A stretch of DNA of 64,000 nt from Salinivirgaceae bacterium (GTDB lineage: Bacteria > Bacteroidota > Bacteroidia > Bacteroidales > SZUA-534). The position numbers and the translations under genes are program-made. How positions within the stretch are numbered: position 1 is the stretch's first letter; every line of letters starts with the position of its first letter. The stretch covers positions 133,816-197,815 of the forward strand of contig JAGCNL010000053.1 of assembly GCA_017645945.1 (NCBI GenBank). Direction: 5' to 3'. The notes under the pieces were generated by a model. The model was given only the letters and a program-made list of their open reading frames with translations. It was not told where the DNA came from and did not search any database. Below, in pieces: positions 9,264-19,683 of the stretch.

Positions 9264-9279
9264 ACGCCTAAAATTTGCT

Positions 9280-9287
9280 CAAATATA
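9280..9287 (-). promoter_or_regulatory. -7 element for the MmeI-like gene
   Basis: On the minus strand this reads TATATTTG, matching the Bacteroides -7 consensus TAnnTTTG. It lies 16 bases from the start codon, giving a very short leader. No clear TTTG -33 element is seen. Confidence 0.5.
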
Positions 9288-9353
9288 GGAATGGCGGCAG
9301 GAAAAAAGAAATTGTTTTTTTTGACAAGTGAGAGCATCGTTTCGATTGCAGTT

Positions 9354-10214
9354 TTACAATCTCGCCATAATATCGGCAATGAAACTGGAATCGAACACAT
9401 CGAAAGCGAAACAGCGCTTGCCCAAATCTTTAAGCGAGGCGCCAATGTGGTATAGCGTCTGGTTGTCGATAATCAGAAAGCGGTCGTGCATGGCGGAGGT
9501 GTGCTTCACTTCGAGTAGCGGATATTGCGCATTGAAACGTTGGATATCTTGTGCCATAATTGGTGTTTGCGGATTGGTGTAAATGGTTACCCGAACACCT
9601 GCGTTCTTTTTTGCGAAACGTTCAAGAACTGATAAATCGATATAATTATCAATCAAAACAATAGACTGCCTTGCTTGGGCAATGAAACTCTCGAATTTTG
9701 CGTATGCATCGAAAATCTGCCCTTGAAAGAATATGCCTTGCGTGTCGTCAATCGCATAACGGTCCATGCGGTCGAAAAGCTCATCGATGCGTTTGTCGGA
9801 CTCAATACGGTGCATTTCGAGCGAATCGAGTCGTTGAAATATTTGTGCGTTGTTGAGAAGAAATTTACGCATTGCCACAAAGGCCTTCATTATTTGTATG
9901 CTTGCTTGTATTGCGGTCTCACTTTTCAAAACGGCTGAAAGCATTGCTACTCCTTGTTCGGTGAAAGCATAGGGCATAACTGTTGAATGCTTCAATGTAT
10001 TGAACCGGTCGCAATTTGCGACCAGTTCGTCTTTCTCCGCTTTATTCAACGCAAACATAAATTCTTCGGGGAACCGCTCAATATTGCGTTTCACTTGCTC
10101 ATTTAAGCGTTTTGTTTCCACACCATACAACTCGGCAATATCGCGGTCAATCATAACTTGTTGGTTACGAATCACCAATATCTTGTTTTGTATGACTGTT
10201 ATTTCGTTTTGCAT
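9354..10214 (-). CDS. ORF6N-domain protein with PLD-like C-terminal domain
   Basis: A 286-residue protein. The first ~90 residues match the ORF6N DNA-binding domain known from phage antirepressor-like proteins (ILVIRNQQVMIDRDIAELYGVETKRLNEQVKRN, split here by description; FTEQGVAMLSAVLKS). A central coiled helical region (LDSLEMHRIESDKRIDELFDRMD) leads to a C-terminal half resembling phospholipase D-type nucleases. That half carries the variant motif HDRFLIID, with R where the usual HxKxxxxD has K, and GASLKDLGK. Such proteins are common in Bacteroidota accessory regions. The molecular role is unknown; nucleic-acid binding with a degenerate nuclease domain is an inference. It lies upstream of and co-directional with the MmeI-like gene. 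Confidence 0.75.
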   Translation of the reverse strand: MQNEITVIQNKILVIRNQQVMIDRDIAELYGVETKRLNEQVKRNIERFPEEFMFALNKAEKDELVANCDRFNTLKHSTVMPYAFTEQGVAMLSAVLKSETAIQASIQIMKAFVAMRKFLLNNAQIFQRLDSLEMHRIESDKRIDELFDRMDRYAIDDTQGIFFQGQIFDAYAKFESFIAQARQSIVLIDNYIDLSVLERFAKKNAGVRVTIYTNPQTPIMAQDIQRFNAQYPLLEVKHTSAMHDRFLIIDNQTLYHIGASLKDLGKRCFAFDVFDSSFIADIMARL

Positions 10215-10331
10215 TGATTATAAACACAGAGCAAGACAAATATATATAAGTCAGTTGGAAAACGGAAAATGTTTTTTCAAATTCGCTATCAGACATTTGG
10301 AAACAAATATTTTGAACTTAACAATCAATCA

Positions 10332-10364
10332 AAAAAAAAGCCCTGAAACCATTATTTGCAGGGC
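10332..10364 (-). terminator. Rho-independent terminator of gyrB
   Basis: On the minus strand a 6-bp stem (GCCCTG / CAGGGC) with a 13-base loop is followed by nine T residues. It lies about 30 bases after the gyrB stop codon. Confidence 0.85.
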
Positions 10365-10392
10365 ATTTTTCATATCAAGTAAACAAAGCCGA

Positions 10393-12366
<1,974 letters not shown>

Positions 12367-12423
12367 TTAAAATTTTGTGTTTCAATCATTTAATTGGCAA
12401 AAATACACCTTCGCCAAAACAAA

Positions 12424-12454
12424 CAAATATAGCCATTACCGCTCGCCGCCCAAA
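12424..12454 (-). promoter_or_regulatory. gyrB promoter
   Basis: On the minus strand a TTTG -33 element (12451-12454) and TATATTTG (12424-12431) are separated by 19 bases, the ideal Bacteroides spacing. A second -7-like element TATTTTTG lies at 12398-12405. The implied leader is about 50 bases. Confidence 0.7.
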
Positions 12455-12584
12455 CCGCCGCAAGGTCTATTTTCAATGACTTTTAAACACGAATTCAACA
12501 AAAAAATGTGGTGAATACATATTAATATTTTTATCGCCGCTGGCATAAATTTTGCTGTCGGGTTGGGCAAAATTTCAAAAAACA

Positions 12585-13319
12585 ATGGCAGACAAATTCA
12601 AAACCACCTTTCAGGTTTACACCAATAACGCCGATTCGCGAAAAATGGCCAAACCAGGCTCGCTGTTCGCTTATTTTATTGAGGCTGCAAGCATGCACGC
12701 CGAACGCCTTGGAATCGGCCACAAGAGCCTGCAGGACAATCACAACGCATTCTGGGCGCTTTCAAAAGTGCATTTCGATATTTACAAAACTCCCGTCTGG
12801 CATGATGTGCTGACCGTAACAACCTGGCCATCAGGCTACAACCGCCTGTTTGCACGCCGTTATTTCCAGATTTCCAATGCCAGCGGTGAGGTGATTGTTG
12901 AAGGCGCATCTGACTGGGTGATAATGAGTTTCGAGAATCGCAGCCTCTGCAATGTGCAGTCGATTGTGGAGAAAATCGCCCAGTTCAACCTTGAGCAGGA
13001 GCATCTGAACCTGAACACCGCCAAAGTTCAGCCCGCCAACGCCGAAACTGCCGTCAAAACCGTGCGCCGCGTGATGTTCAGCGACCTCGACATGAACAAC
13101 CACCTGACCAGCATGCGCTATCTGGACTGGACAATGGACTGCATCGATGTTGACTACCTTAACACGCATCTGGCAAAATCAGTGGATATAAATTTCTTGC
13201 ACGAAATGCCTGTAGGCGAAGATGTTACGCTTGCCTGCCAGCAAGATGGCGACACGTTTGTGGTGTCGGGAACATTGGCAAACGGAAAGACATCGTTCGC
13301 GGCAAAAATCGCTTATTGA
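12585..13319 (+). CDS. Acyl-ACP thioesterase-like protein
   Basis: A 244-residue double hot-dog protein resembling plant FatA/FatB-type and bacterial acyl-ACP thioesterases, which release fatty acids from acyl carrier protein. The first hot-dog has the helix GSLFAYFIEAASMHAERLGIG and the strand TTWPSGYNRLFARRYFQI. The second begins at VRRVMFSDLDMNNHLTSMRYLDW, where D/N/H residues match the family's catalytic region (DLDxNxHxNN-like). The ATG at 12585 is preferred over an in-frame TTG at 12552, because it starts directly at the first strand. It is followed after 66 bases by rsmE and probably co-transcribed. It may alter membrane or lipid A acyl supply. Confidence 0.85.
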   Translation: MADKFKTTFQVYTNNADSRKMAKPGSLFAYFIEAASMHAERLGIGHKSLQDNHNAFWALSKVHFDIYKTPVWHDVLTVTTWPSGYNRLFARRYFQISNASGEVIVEGASDWVIMSFENRSLCNVQSIVEKIAQFNLEQEHLNLNTAKVQPANAETAVKTVRRVMFSDLDMNNHLTSMRYLDWTMDCIDVDYLNTHLAKSVDINFLHEMPVGEDVTLACQQDGDTFVVSGTLANGKTSFAAKIAY

Positions 13320-13385
13320 TTGAATGCGAGAAGGACTGAACGCATCAAATCAAGAAAATCGTTTTCTTTGCTGAAAATTACGGTC

Positions 13386-14087
13386 ATGCACATTTTCTAC
13401 ACACCGCAGATAGCAAACGGACAATGCACCTTGTCGGAGGAGGAATCGAAGCACTGTATCAAGGTGTTACGACTTGTGCCTGGCGACAAAGTACAACTGA
13501 TTGACGGCGTGGGCGGCTACCACACGGCCGAAATCGCCGACCCGAATCCGAAACGCTGCACGCTGAACATCATCGACACCATAAATAATTACGAGCAACG
13601 CCCCTACCGCATCCACATTGCCATTGCGCCCACAAAAAACATCGACCGCACGGAATGGTTCGTGGAGAAGGCAGTTGAGATTGGAATTGATGAGATTACA
13701 ATGCTCGTCAGCCAGCACTCCGAGCGCCGAAATGTGAATCTGGACCGCATCGAGAAAATCATCGTTTCGGCCATGAAACAATCGGTTAAGGCTTACAAAC
13801 CTGTGCTGAACGACATCACCCCTTTCGACAAGTTTGTCAAGACACCGCGCGACGGCCGCAAACTGATTGCGCACTGCATTGAAAGTGAGAAACATCCGCT
13901 TAAAGCGATGGTTGACGAAGCAAGCGAATACACCGTGCTGATTGGACCAGAGGGCGACTTCTCACCCGAGGAGGTTGCGCTTGCCGAGGCCAACGGCTAC
14001 TCGTGCATCGACCTTGGGCCGTACCGCCTGCGCACCGAGACCGCCGCACTTGTGGCGTGCCACACAATCAATCTTCTGAAACAATGA
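13386..14087 (+). CDS. rsmE: 16S rRNA (uracil-1498-N3)-methyltransferase RsmE
   Basis: Methylates N3 of U1498 in 16S rRNA. The protein has 233 residues. The N-terminal PUA-like domain (MHIFYTPQIANGQCTLSEEE) and the SPOUT knot with the signatures ERSVKAYKP-type (MKQSVKAYKP), LIGPEGDFSPEEV and LGPYRLRTETAAL are all present. I start at the ATG at 13386; the in-frame upstream stretch from 13320 is spacer. The stop codon overlaps the start of the DUF4159 gene (ATGA), which indicates translational coupling. Confidence 0.95.
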   Translation: MHIFYTPQIANGQCTLSEEESKHCIKVLRLVPGDKVQLIDGVGGYHTAEIADPNPKRCTLNIIDTINNYEQRPYRIHIAIAPTKNIDRTEWFVEKAVEIGIDEITMLVSQHSERRNVNLDRIEKIIVSAMKQSVKAYKPVLNDITPFDKFVKTPRDGRKLIAHCIESEKHPLKAMVDEASEYTVLIGPEGDFSPEEVALAEANGYSCIDLGPYRLRTETAALVACHTINLLKQ

Positions 14088-14734
14088 GGCGTTTTGCTGC
14101 CATATTGATATTGATTTTCAGCGCAGTAATGGTGCAAGCACAACCCGTGCGCATCGCTCTGCTGAAATATGGAGGTGGCGGCGACTGGTACGCCAACCCC
14201 ACCTCGCTGCCAAACCTTATTGAGTTCTGCAACAAAAACATCGGCACAAACATCAACCCCGACCCAGCAACGGTTGACGTGGGCAGCGCCGACCTGTTCA
14301 ATTATCCGCTTGTGCACCTGACAGGTCACGGCAACATCGTCTTTTCAGAGTCCGATGTGCTGAACCTGCGCAAATATCTGGAGGCAGGCGGTTTTCTGCA
14401 CATCGACAACAACTACGGCATTGAGCAGTATGTTCGGCGCGAGATGAAGAAGGTTCTGCCCGACCAGGAATTTATTGAACTGCCGTTCAGTCATGCCATT
14501 TATCACACTGTTTATCAGTTCGATAACGGTCTGCCAAAAATACACGAGCACGACAATCTGCCGCCGCAAGGTTTCGGTCTGTTTGTTGACGGGCGGCTCG
14601 TCTGCTTCTTCAGCCACGAGTGCGACCTTGGCGACGGCTGGGAGGACCCGAGCGTCCACAACGACCCGATGGAAAAGCACATTGAGGCCCTGCAGATGGG
14701 CGCTAATATTGTGAGTTTTGTATTCAGTCACTGA
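14084..14734 (+). CDS. DUF4159 family exported protein
   Basis: A 216-residue protein with a cleavable signal peptide (MRRFAAILILIFSAVMVQA) followed by a DUF4159 domain. Visible features are IALLKYGGGGDWYANPTSL, PLVHLTGHGNIVFSESDV, GGFLHIDNNYGIEQYVRREM, and a C-terminal GDGWEDPSVHNDP. The fold is related to the glutamine-amidotransferase-like beta/alpha proteins (ThuA-type). It has no known catalytic role. In Bacteroidota it often accompanies housekeeping operons, here rsmE, with which it overlaps by four bases. Confidence 0.85.
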   Translation: MRRFAAILILIFSAVMVQAQPVRIALLKYGGGGDWYANPTSLPNLIEFCNKNIGTNINPDPATVDVGSADLFNYPLVHLTGHGNIVFSESDVLNLRKYLEAGGFLHIDNNYGIEQYVRREMKKVLPDQEFIELPFSHAIYHTVYQFDNGLPKIHEHDNLPPQGFGLFVDGRLVCFFSHECDLGDGWEDPSVHNDPMEKHIEALQMGANIVSFVFSH

Positions 14735-14887
14735 TAGATAGAGAGTTAGAGGGTTTGAGAAATAGTGAGAGATAGATTGTTAAACTTGCTTTACAGCTTT
14801 ACACCTAAAACTAACTCCTAACTCCTAATTCCTAACTCCTAATTCCTAACTCCTAATTCCTAACTCCTAATTCCTAACTCCTAAATA
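14735..14887 (+). repeat. Intergenic short-period tandem array, site A
   Basis: Directly behind the DUF4159 stop lies a purine-rich array with 8-nt period (GATAGATA, GAGAGTTA, GAGGGTTT, GAGAAATA). Then, at 14811-14887, come eleven heptamers alternating CTAACTC and CTAATTC. GAGTTAG (14743-14749) in the first array is complementary to each CTAACTC unit in the second, so the spacer can fold on itself. The same architecture is seen at 16222-16376, 43923-44059 and 63884-63997. Confidence 0.85.
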
Positions 14888-14893
14888 CCAAAG

Positions 14894-14914
14894 TGCAACC
14901 GATTGTTATTTTTG
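14894..14914 (+). promoter_or_regulatory. LacI-type operator overlapping a -7 element
   Basis: TGCAACCGATTGTT (14894-14907) has the half-site structure and central CG of LacI-family operators. It abuts TATTTTTG (14907-14914), a match to TAnnTTTG. Near-identical sites lie before susC (19684-19697 and 19746-19761), which suggests common control. Confidence 0.5.
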
Positions 14915-15006
14915 TTGCATTTTGTTCCGAGTGTCGATTTTTTGCATATTTTACAACCCAAAGCAATTTAACAAAAACTAATAGTAACACGTTAATTTTC
15001 AAGACT

Positions 15007-16221
15007 ATGAAACATCTAAAAACAATCAGAAACTATTGCTTGATTGCTTGCGCGATGATGGTTGCATCTTGTTCGCAGCAGTCTGCACAAAAAACCGACG
15101 CTCGCTGGGTTGGAACCTGGGGAACAGCCGTTCAGTTGACCGAGCCTCATAACTGCCCGCCAGAGCCTGGAATCAGCGGCAACACCATCCGTCAGAAAAT
15201 CCGCGTGTCGATTGGTGGCGAGACTGTGCGTTTGAAACTCTCGAACGAGTTCGGCAACGATGTGCTGAAAATTGCCGCCGTTAGCCTCGCTCCCGCCCTC
15301 GAAGGCAGCAAGATTGACGCCACAAAGGCCGTTAATGTGCTGTTCGACGGAAAGCAAGCCATCGATATTGAAAAGGGCAAATCAGTGATTTCCGACGCGC
15401 TGCCTTTTACGCTTACACCGCGTATGGATGTGGCCGTGACCATCGCCTACACCTTTGTGCCAAGCGACATCACTGGCCATCCAGGCTCACGCACAACATC
15501 TTACATCCTGACAGGTAACGAATTGAATAACACCGATTTTGCCGACGCCGTCACAACCGACCACTGGTACACCATTGAGCGCCTCGACGTTGTGGCCGAC
15601 GAACCGACGGCTGCCATTGCCATTGTAGGCAACTCAATTACCGACGGCCGCGGCTCGACAACCAACAAGGTGAACCGCTGGACCGATGTCTTTTCGGAGC
15701 GTCTGTTGGCCAATCCAGCAACAAGCAAACTTGCTGTGCTCAATATGGGCATTGGCGGCAACTGCGTCATTCGCGGTGGACTGGGGCCCAACGCTTCAGT
15801 ACGCTTTAACCGCGACGTTATCGAGCAACCTGGCGTTAAGTATGTTATTCTGTTTGAAGGCGTTAACGATATGGGCTACTCACCGAATCCGTCTATGACC
15901 GAGAAAGAACTGATTGCAGCCTACTCGAAAATGATTGACACTGCGCACGCTCACGGACTGAAGATTTACGGCGCAACTGTCACTCCGTTCAAAGAGTGCT
16001 TCTACGGCTCGCCCGAGAAGGAAGAGTGCCGCCTGGCCGTGAACAACTGGATTCGCACCTGCGGCAAGTTCGACGCCGTAATCGACTTTGAGAAAGCCAT
16101 TTGCAGCGATTCGGACACCACCGTAATGAACCCCAATCTGCACGACAACGACAACCTGCACCCCAACGCCAACGGACATAAGGCACTTGGCGAGTTTGTT
16201 GATTTAAAGTTGTTTGAGTAA
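15007..16221 (+). CDS. SGNH/GDSL-family esterase, lipoprotein (XynE-like)
   Basis: A 404-residue lipoprotein (lipobox VASC, Cys22), so probably attached to the outer membrane. The N-terminal ~185 residues are a beta-rich accessory domain (RWVGTWGTAVQ, FTLTPRMDVAVTIAY). The C-terminal SGNH hydrolase has block I AIVGNSITDGRG with the nucleophile Ser near 210, block III GGNCVIRGG, and block V DNDNLHPNANGH carrying the catalytic Asp/His. The two-domain form recalls XynE of Prevotella, an acetylesterase-like enzyme of xylan loci. It may remove acetyl groups from xylan. The start at 15007 gives the signal peptide; an upstream in-frame ATG at 14893 would begin inside the operator. GH43 follows. Confidence 0.85.
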   Translation: MKHLKTIRNYCLIACAMMVASCSQQSAQKTDARWVGTWGTAVQLTEPHNCPPEPGISGNTIRQKIRVSIGGETVRLKLSNEFGNDVLKIAAVSLAPALEGSKIDATKAVNVLFDGKQAIDIEKGKSVISDALPFTLTPRMDVAVTIAYTFVPSDITGHPGSRTTSYILTGNELNNTDFADAVTTDHWYTIERLDVVADEPTAAIAIVGNSITDGRGSTTNKVNRWTDVFSERLLANPATSKLAVLNMGIGGNCVIRGGLGPNASVRFNRDVIEQPGVKYVILFEGVNDMGYSPNPSMTEKELIAAYSKMIDTAHAHGLKIYGATVTPFKECFYGSPEKEECRLAVNNWIRTCGKFDAVIDFEKAICSDSDTTVMNPNLHDNDNLHPNANGHKALGEFVDLKLFE

Positions 16222-16376
16222 AAGAGGGTTGAGAAGTTAAGAGGTTAAGAAGTTGAGAATGATTAGTTATCTAAACAGCGAAGCGTCTAAACTTCTAAAC
16301 AGCGAAGCGACTCAACTTTTTCTAAACAGCGAAGCGTTTCAACTTTAAACTTATAACTTTTGAACTTATAACTAAA
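16222..16376 (+). repeat. Intergenic short-period tandem array, site B
   Basis: A purine-rich 8-nt array (GAAGTTAA, GAGGTTAA, GAAGTTGA) starts at the esterase stop. Three copies of CTAAACAGCGAAGCG follow at 16271-16285, 16295-16309 and 16322-16336. A pyrimidine-rich array of the type AACTTTA/AACTTAT then runs up to the GH43 start codon. AAGTTGAG (16250-16257) is complementary to CTCAACTT (16311-16318). The 15-base core recurs at 43966-43980. Confidence 0.85.
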
Positions 16377-17999
16377 ATGAAACACCTATCAATCACCCTG
16401 TTAGCCGCTGCCGCGATAATGTGCGGATGCAACGGCCAGAAAAGTGCAAGCACCGAAACGGGCTTCACCAACCCGATGATTTGGGCCGATGTGCCCGATA
16501 TGTCGATGATGCGCGTAGGCGACACCTATTATATGAGCAGCACCACAATGCATATGAACCCAGGCGTGCCAATTATGAAGTCGAAAGACCTGAGCAACTG
16601 GCAGATAGCGGGCTACGCATACGAGACTCTGGGCGACCAGGACGAGACGATGCTCTTGAACGGCAAAAACACCTACGGCAAAGGCTCGTGGGCAAGTTGC
16701 ATTCGCTACGTTGGCGGCAAATTCTTTGTCAGCACCTTCGACCAGGTGACGGGCAAAACCTACTTTTTCACAACCGACAACATTGAGAATGGCACGTGGG
16801 AACGCCATGAGTTCCGTCCTTCGCACCACGACCATACCATTGTGTTTGAAGAAGATGGACACATTTATATGATAAACGGCGGCGGCAAAATCTTCATTCG
16901 CGAAGTTGAGCCCGATTTCAGTGGAATCAAGCCAGAATCAGAGAAAGTTCTGATTGAGAACGCTGGTCTGCCCGCAGGCGAAAACCTGATGCTTGGCGCC
17001 GAAGGCTCGCAGATGTTCAAAATCAACGGCAAATACTATCTGTTCAACATTTGCTGGCCGCGCGGCGGTGTGCGCACTGTTATCTGCCACCGTGCCGACA
17101 GTTTGTTCGGTCCGTACGAAGGCCGCGTTGTGCTGCAAGACAAGGGCGTGGCTCAGGGCGGACTCATTGACACGCCCGACGGCCGCTGGTTCGCCTACCT
17201 GTTCGGCGACCGTGGCGCTGTGGGCCGTATCCCCTACCTTGTTCCCGTTGTTTGGGAAGATGGTTGGCCAGTTCTGGGTGTCGATGGCAAAGTGCCCGAA
17301 ACACTCGACCTGCCAGCAAACGGCAGCCTGATTCCAGGCATTGTCGATAGCGATGACTTCGACGGTGACCAGCCGAAAATTGTTTGGCAGTGGAATCACA
17401 ACCCTGTGAACAACCTTTGGTCAATGACCGAGCGCAAAGGCTTTATCCGTTTCCGCACCGACCGCACAGACACACTCTTTACCCAAAGCCGCAATATGCT
17501 CACACAGCGCACCATTGGCCCGAAATGCTCGGGCAGCGCTTGTCTCGATGCCTCGAACCTGAAAGACGGCGATGTTGCGGGACTTGCCCTGCTGGCTGGG
17601 AAATTCGGCTTTGTGGCCATTCAGAACGATGGCGACAAAAAATCGATTGTGATGGTTAACAACCAGCCCGAAGCCAACGCCGACGGTGCACCCTGGCCGC
17701 AACGCCGCGGCGTTCAGCACGTTGTGGCAAGCGTTCCTGTCGATGCCAGCACCGTCTATTTCAAAGCCGACTGCGACTTCAGCCGCATTGCCGACGAGAG
17801 CGCCATTGGCAGCCACGGCGTTGACAAGGCCGTCTTCCACTACTCGCTCGACGGCAAGCAGTGGAACCAAATCGGCGACACCCTGCCAATGTCGTACAGC
17901 CTCGACCACTTTATGGGCCAACGCTACGCACTCTTCTTCTACTCTACCAAAGAGCCAGGCGGCTATGCCGATTTCGACTGGTTTAGGATTAGTGAGTAA
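16377..17999 (+). CDS. Glycoside hydrolase family 43 (beta-xylosidase / arabinofuranosidase type), lipoprotein
   Basis: A 540-residue lipoprotein with a Cys in the lipobox region (MCGC, residues 15-18). The N-terminal ~310 residues form the GH43 five-bladed propeller. It contains the putative general base in NPMIWADVPDMSMM, the pKa-modulating acid in the HHDHTIVFEEDGHIYM region, and the general acid in LGAEGSQMFKINGKYYLF. The C-terminal ~200 residues form a concanavalin-like domain (RFRTDRTDTLFTQSRNML; YADFDWFRISE). It should remove xylose or arabinose from xylan-derived oligosaccharides. It follows the XynE-like esterase with an array-filled 155-base spacer and is closed by a terminator. Confidence 0.9.
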   Translation: MKHLSITLLAAAAIMCGCNGQKSASTETGFTNPMIWADVPDMSMMRVGDTYYMSSTTMHMNPGVPIMKSKDLSNWQIAGYAYETLGDQDETMLLNGKNTYGKGSWASCIRYVGGKFFVSTFDQVTGKTYFFTTDNIENGTWERHEFRPSHHDHTIVFEEDGHIYMINGGGKIFIREVEPDFSGIKPESEKVLIENAGLPAGENLMLGAEGSQMFKINGKYYLFNICWPRGGVRTVICHRADSLFGPYEGRVVLQDKGVAQGGLIDTPDGRWFAYLFGDRGAVGRIPYLVPVVWEDGWPVLGVDGKVPETLDLPANGSLIPGIVDSDDFDGDQPKIVWQWNHNPVNNLWSMTERKGFIRFRTDRTDTLFTQSRNMLTQRTIGPKCSGSACLDASNLKDGDVAGLALLAGKFGFVAIQNDGDKKSIVMVNNQPEANADGAPWPQRRGVQHVVASVPVDASTVYFKADCDFSRIADESAIGSHGVDKAVFHYSLDGKQWNQIGDTLPMSYSLDHFMGQRYALFFYSTKEPGGYADFDWFRISE

Positions 18000-18022
18000 A
18001 CTGAAAAAGTATCATACAATAA

Positions 18023-18050
18023 AGGTGAGTCACAACGGCTCACCTTTTTT
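18023..18050 (+). terminator. Rho-independent terminator after GH43
   Basis: A 7-bp stem (AGGTGAG / CTCACCT) with a nine-base loop is followed by a T run, 23 bases after the GH43 stop codon. It separates this operon from the opposing leucine-rich repeat gene. Confidence 0.85.
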
Positions 18051-18071
18051 ATTTTGCTGAATTTGTTAGCG

Positions 18072-19574
18072 TTACTGGTCGGAATTGCTGCCCCAAACAA
18101 CCTTTCCTCCTTCATAATATTCATCTTCTATATATTCATCATTCCAACTCCAATTCCATCCTTCAGGTTTCTCTGCAACCTCACAATTTATTGTTGCGTT
18201 TGTACAACCAACAAAAGCCGATTCACCAATGCGTGTGACCGATGCTGGAATGTTAACCGATGTAAGACTTTTACAATAGCGGAAAGCATTCGTTTCAATT
18301 TCCTCTACGGAATTGGGAATTATTATCGATGTAAGATATTCGCAAGAGCCAAAAGCGTCATATTCTATAATTTTAACAGTATTAGGGATTTTATAAGCGC
18401 CACTTTTCCCTTTTGAGCATAATAATAGAGCAGTTTTGTCTTTATTAAACAAAACTCCTTCTTCTAATGTGAGATTAGCATTTTCGCTATTCAATTCAAT
18501 TCTTCTCAATCGGCTGCAACCAGAAAACACATTAGAGCCCAGGTTGGCAGATTTACCAATACTGACATAAGACAACTTTTTGCAGTAATCGAAAGCGCCG
18601 CCTTCAATGCTTGTAACCGAGTTTGGTATAGTAACCGATATAAGACTTTCACAATCCCAAAATGCCATTTTATCTATTATTTCAACCGAATTGCCTAAAC
18701 ATAAAGACCTGAGTTCTTTGCAATTGTGAAAAGCCCGCTCCCCGATACTCTTTACCGAGTTGCCAATAACAACTGAAGTAAGGCTGTCACAATATTCGAA
18801 TGCATAACGTCCAATACTTTTAACTGAATTCGGAATAGTGATTGTTTTAAGTCCACTACAACGAAACGCGTATCCCTCAATTGTAATAACTGACTCTGGA
18901 ATTATTATGGACTTAAGATTTCTACAAACGTCGAAAGATTCATATTCAATAACACTAACTGAATTAGGAATGTTAATTGATTTTAGAGCGTAACAACAAT
19001 AGAACGCTTTATAACCAATTTTAGTTACTGATTCTGGAATAGTAACCGATTCTAAACTGTCACAACCATTAAACATCAAATCGTTAATTGTTTTTACAGA
19101 ATTCGGAATATTTACTGACTTCAAACTTTTGCAACTATGAAATGCGGCTTCACCTATTTGGGTAACGGAATTCGGAATATCAACCGAACTCAAACTATTG
19201 CAATCGCAGAACGCATAGCGTCCTATAATTTTAACTGAATTAGGGATGATTATTGATTTAAGGCTACTGCAATTATCGAACGCCTGGTCTCCAATTTTTA
19301 TTATCGTATTCGGAATGGTAACTGACACTAAATCATTGCAATAAGAGAATGCTGATTCGTCAATTTTAGTAACTGTATATGTTACACCTTCTTTTTCCAC
19401 TTCTGAAGGGATAACAAAATTTCCTTCGGGCTTCTTTTCTGTTTTATTAACAGACAAATAATGTTTCTCTGCATCGATTACTCTATACTTGAGATTATCG
19501 TCAGTGAATGTGACTTGTGCCAATACCTGCATCGCAAGCGTTGTTGCCAAAATAATGAATAACAGTTTCTTCAT
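18072..19574 (-). CDS. BspA-type leucine-rich repeat surface protein
   Basis: A 500-residue exported protein: signal peptide MKKLLFIILATTLAMQVLAQ, a short N-terminal beta domain, then about 15 LRR_5 repeats of roughly 23 residues. The typical unit is SVTIPNSVTKIGEAAFxxCxxL. Such BspA-like proteins are extracellular and often bind host proteins or other bacteria; that role is inferred from the family. The end (WNWSWNDEYIEDEYYEGGKVVWGS) is not a recognisable type IX sorting domain. The gene is AT-rich relative to the flanking polysaccharide genes and lies in opposite orientation between GH43 and susC, so it may be a later arrival. Confidence 0.88.
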   Translation of the reverse strand: MKKLLFIILATTLAMQVLAQVTFTDDNLKYRVIDAEKHYLSVNKTEKKPEGNFVIPSEVEKEGVTYTVTKIDESAFSYCNDLVSVTIPNTIIKIGDQAFDNCSSLKSIIIPNSVKIIGRYAFCDCNSLSSVDIPNSVTQIGEAAFHSCKSLKSVNIPNSVKTINDLMFNGCDSLESVTIPESVTKIGYKAFYCCYALKSINIPNSVSVIEYESFDVCRNLKSIIIPESVITIEGYAFRCSGLKTITIPNSVKSIGRYAFEYCDSLTSVVIGNSVKSIGERAFHNCKELRSLCLGNSVEIIDKMAFWDCESLISVTIPNSVTSIEGGAFDYCKKLSYVSIGKSANLGSNVFSGCSRLRRIELNSENANLTLEEGVLFNKDKTALLLCSKGKSGAYKIPNTVKIIEYDAFGSCEYLTSIIIPNSVEEIETNAFRYCKSLTSVNIPASVTRIGESAFVGCTNATINCEVAEKPEGWNWSWNDEYIEDEYYEGGKVVWGSNSDQ

Positions 19575-19596
19575 CTTCGAGAAATAATAATCAATT

Positions 19597-19604
19597 CAAA
19601 AATA
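19597..19604 (-). promoter_or_regulatory. -7 element for the BspA-like gene
   Basis: On the minus strand this reads TATTTTTG, a match to TAnnTTTG, 22 bases before the start codon. No clear -33 TTTG is seen at the expected distance. Confidence 0.4.
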
Positions 19605-19683
19605 GATAAAAAATAGCGTAAACAACATGAGAGATAACGAGCTGTTTTGCTTCGAAACGAACTAAACCCTACACCTTAGCACA

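Noticed and set aside
14811-14887. Heptamer array as a CRISPR-like array
   Set aside because: Units are contiguous 7-mers without spacers, and no cas genes are present.
14893-15006. A longer N-terminus for the SGNH esterase
   Set aside because: It would start inside the operator/-7 region and push the lipoprotein signal away from the N-terminus; the ATG at 15007 gives a proper lipobox.
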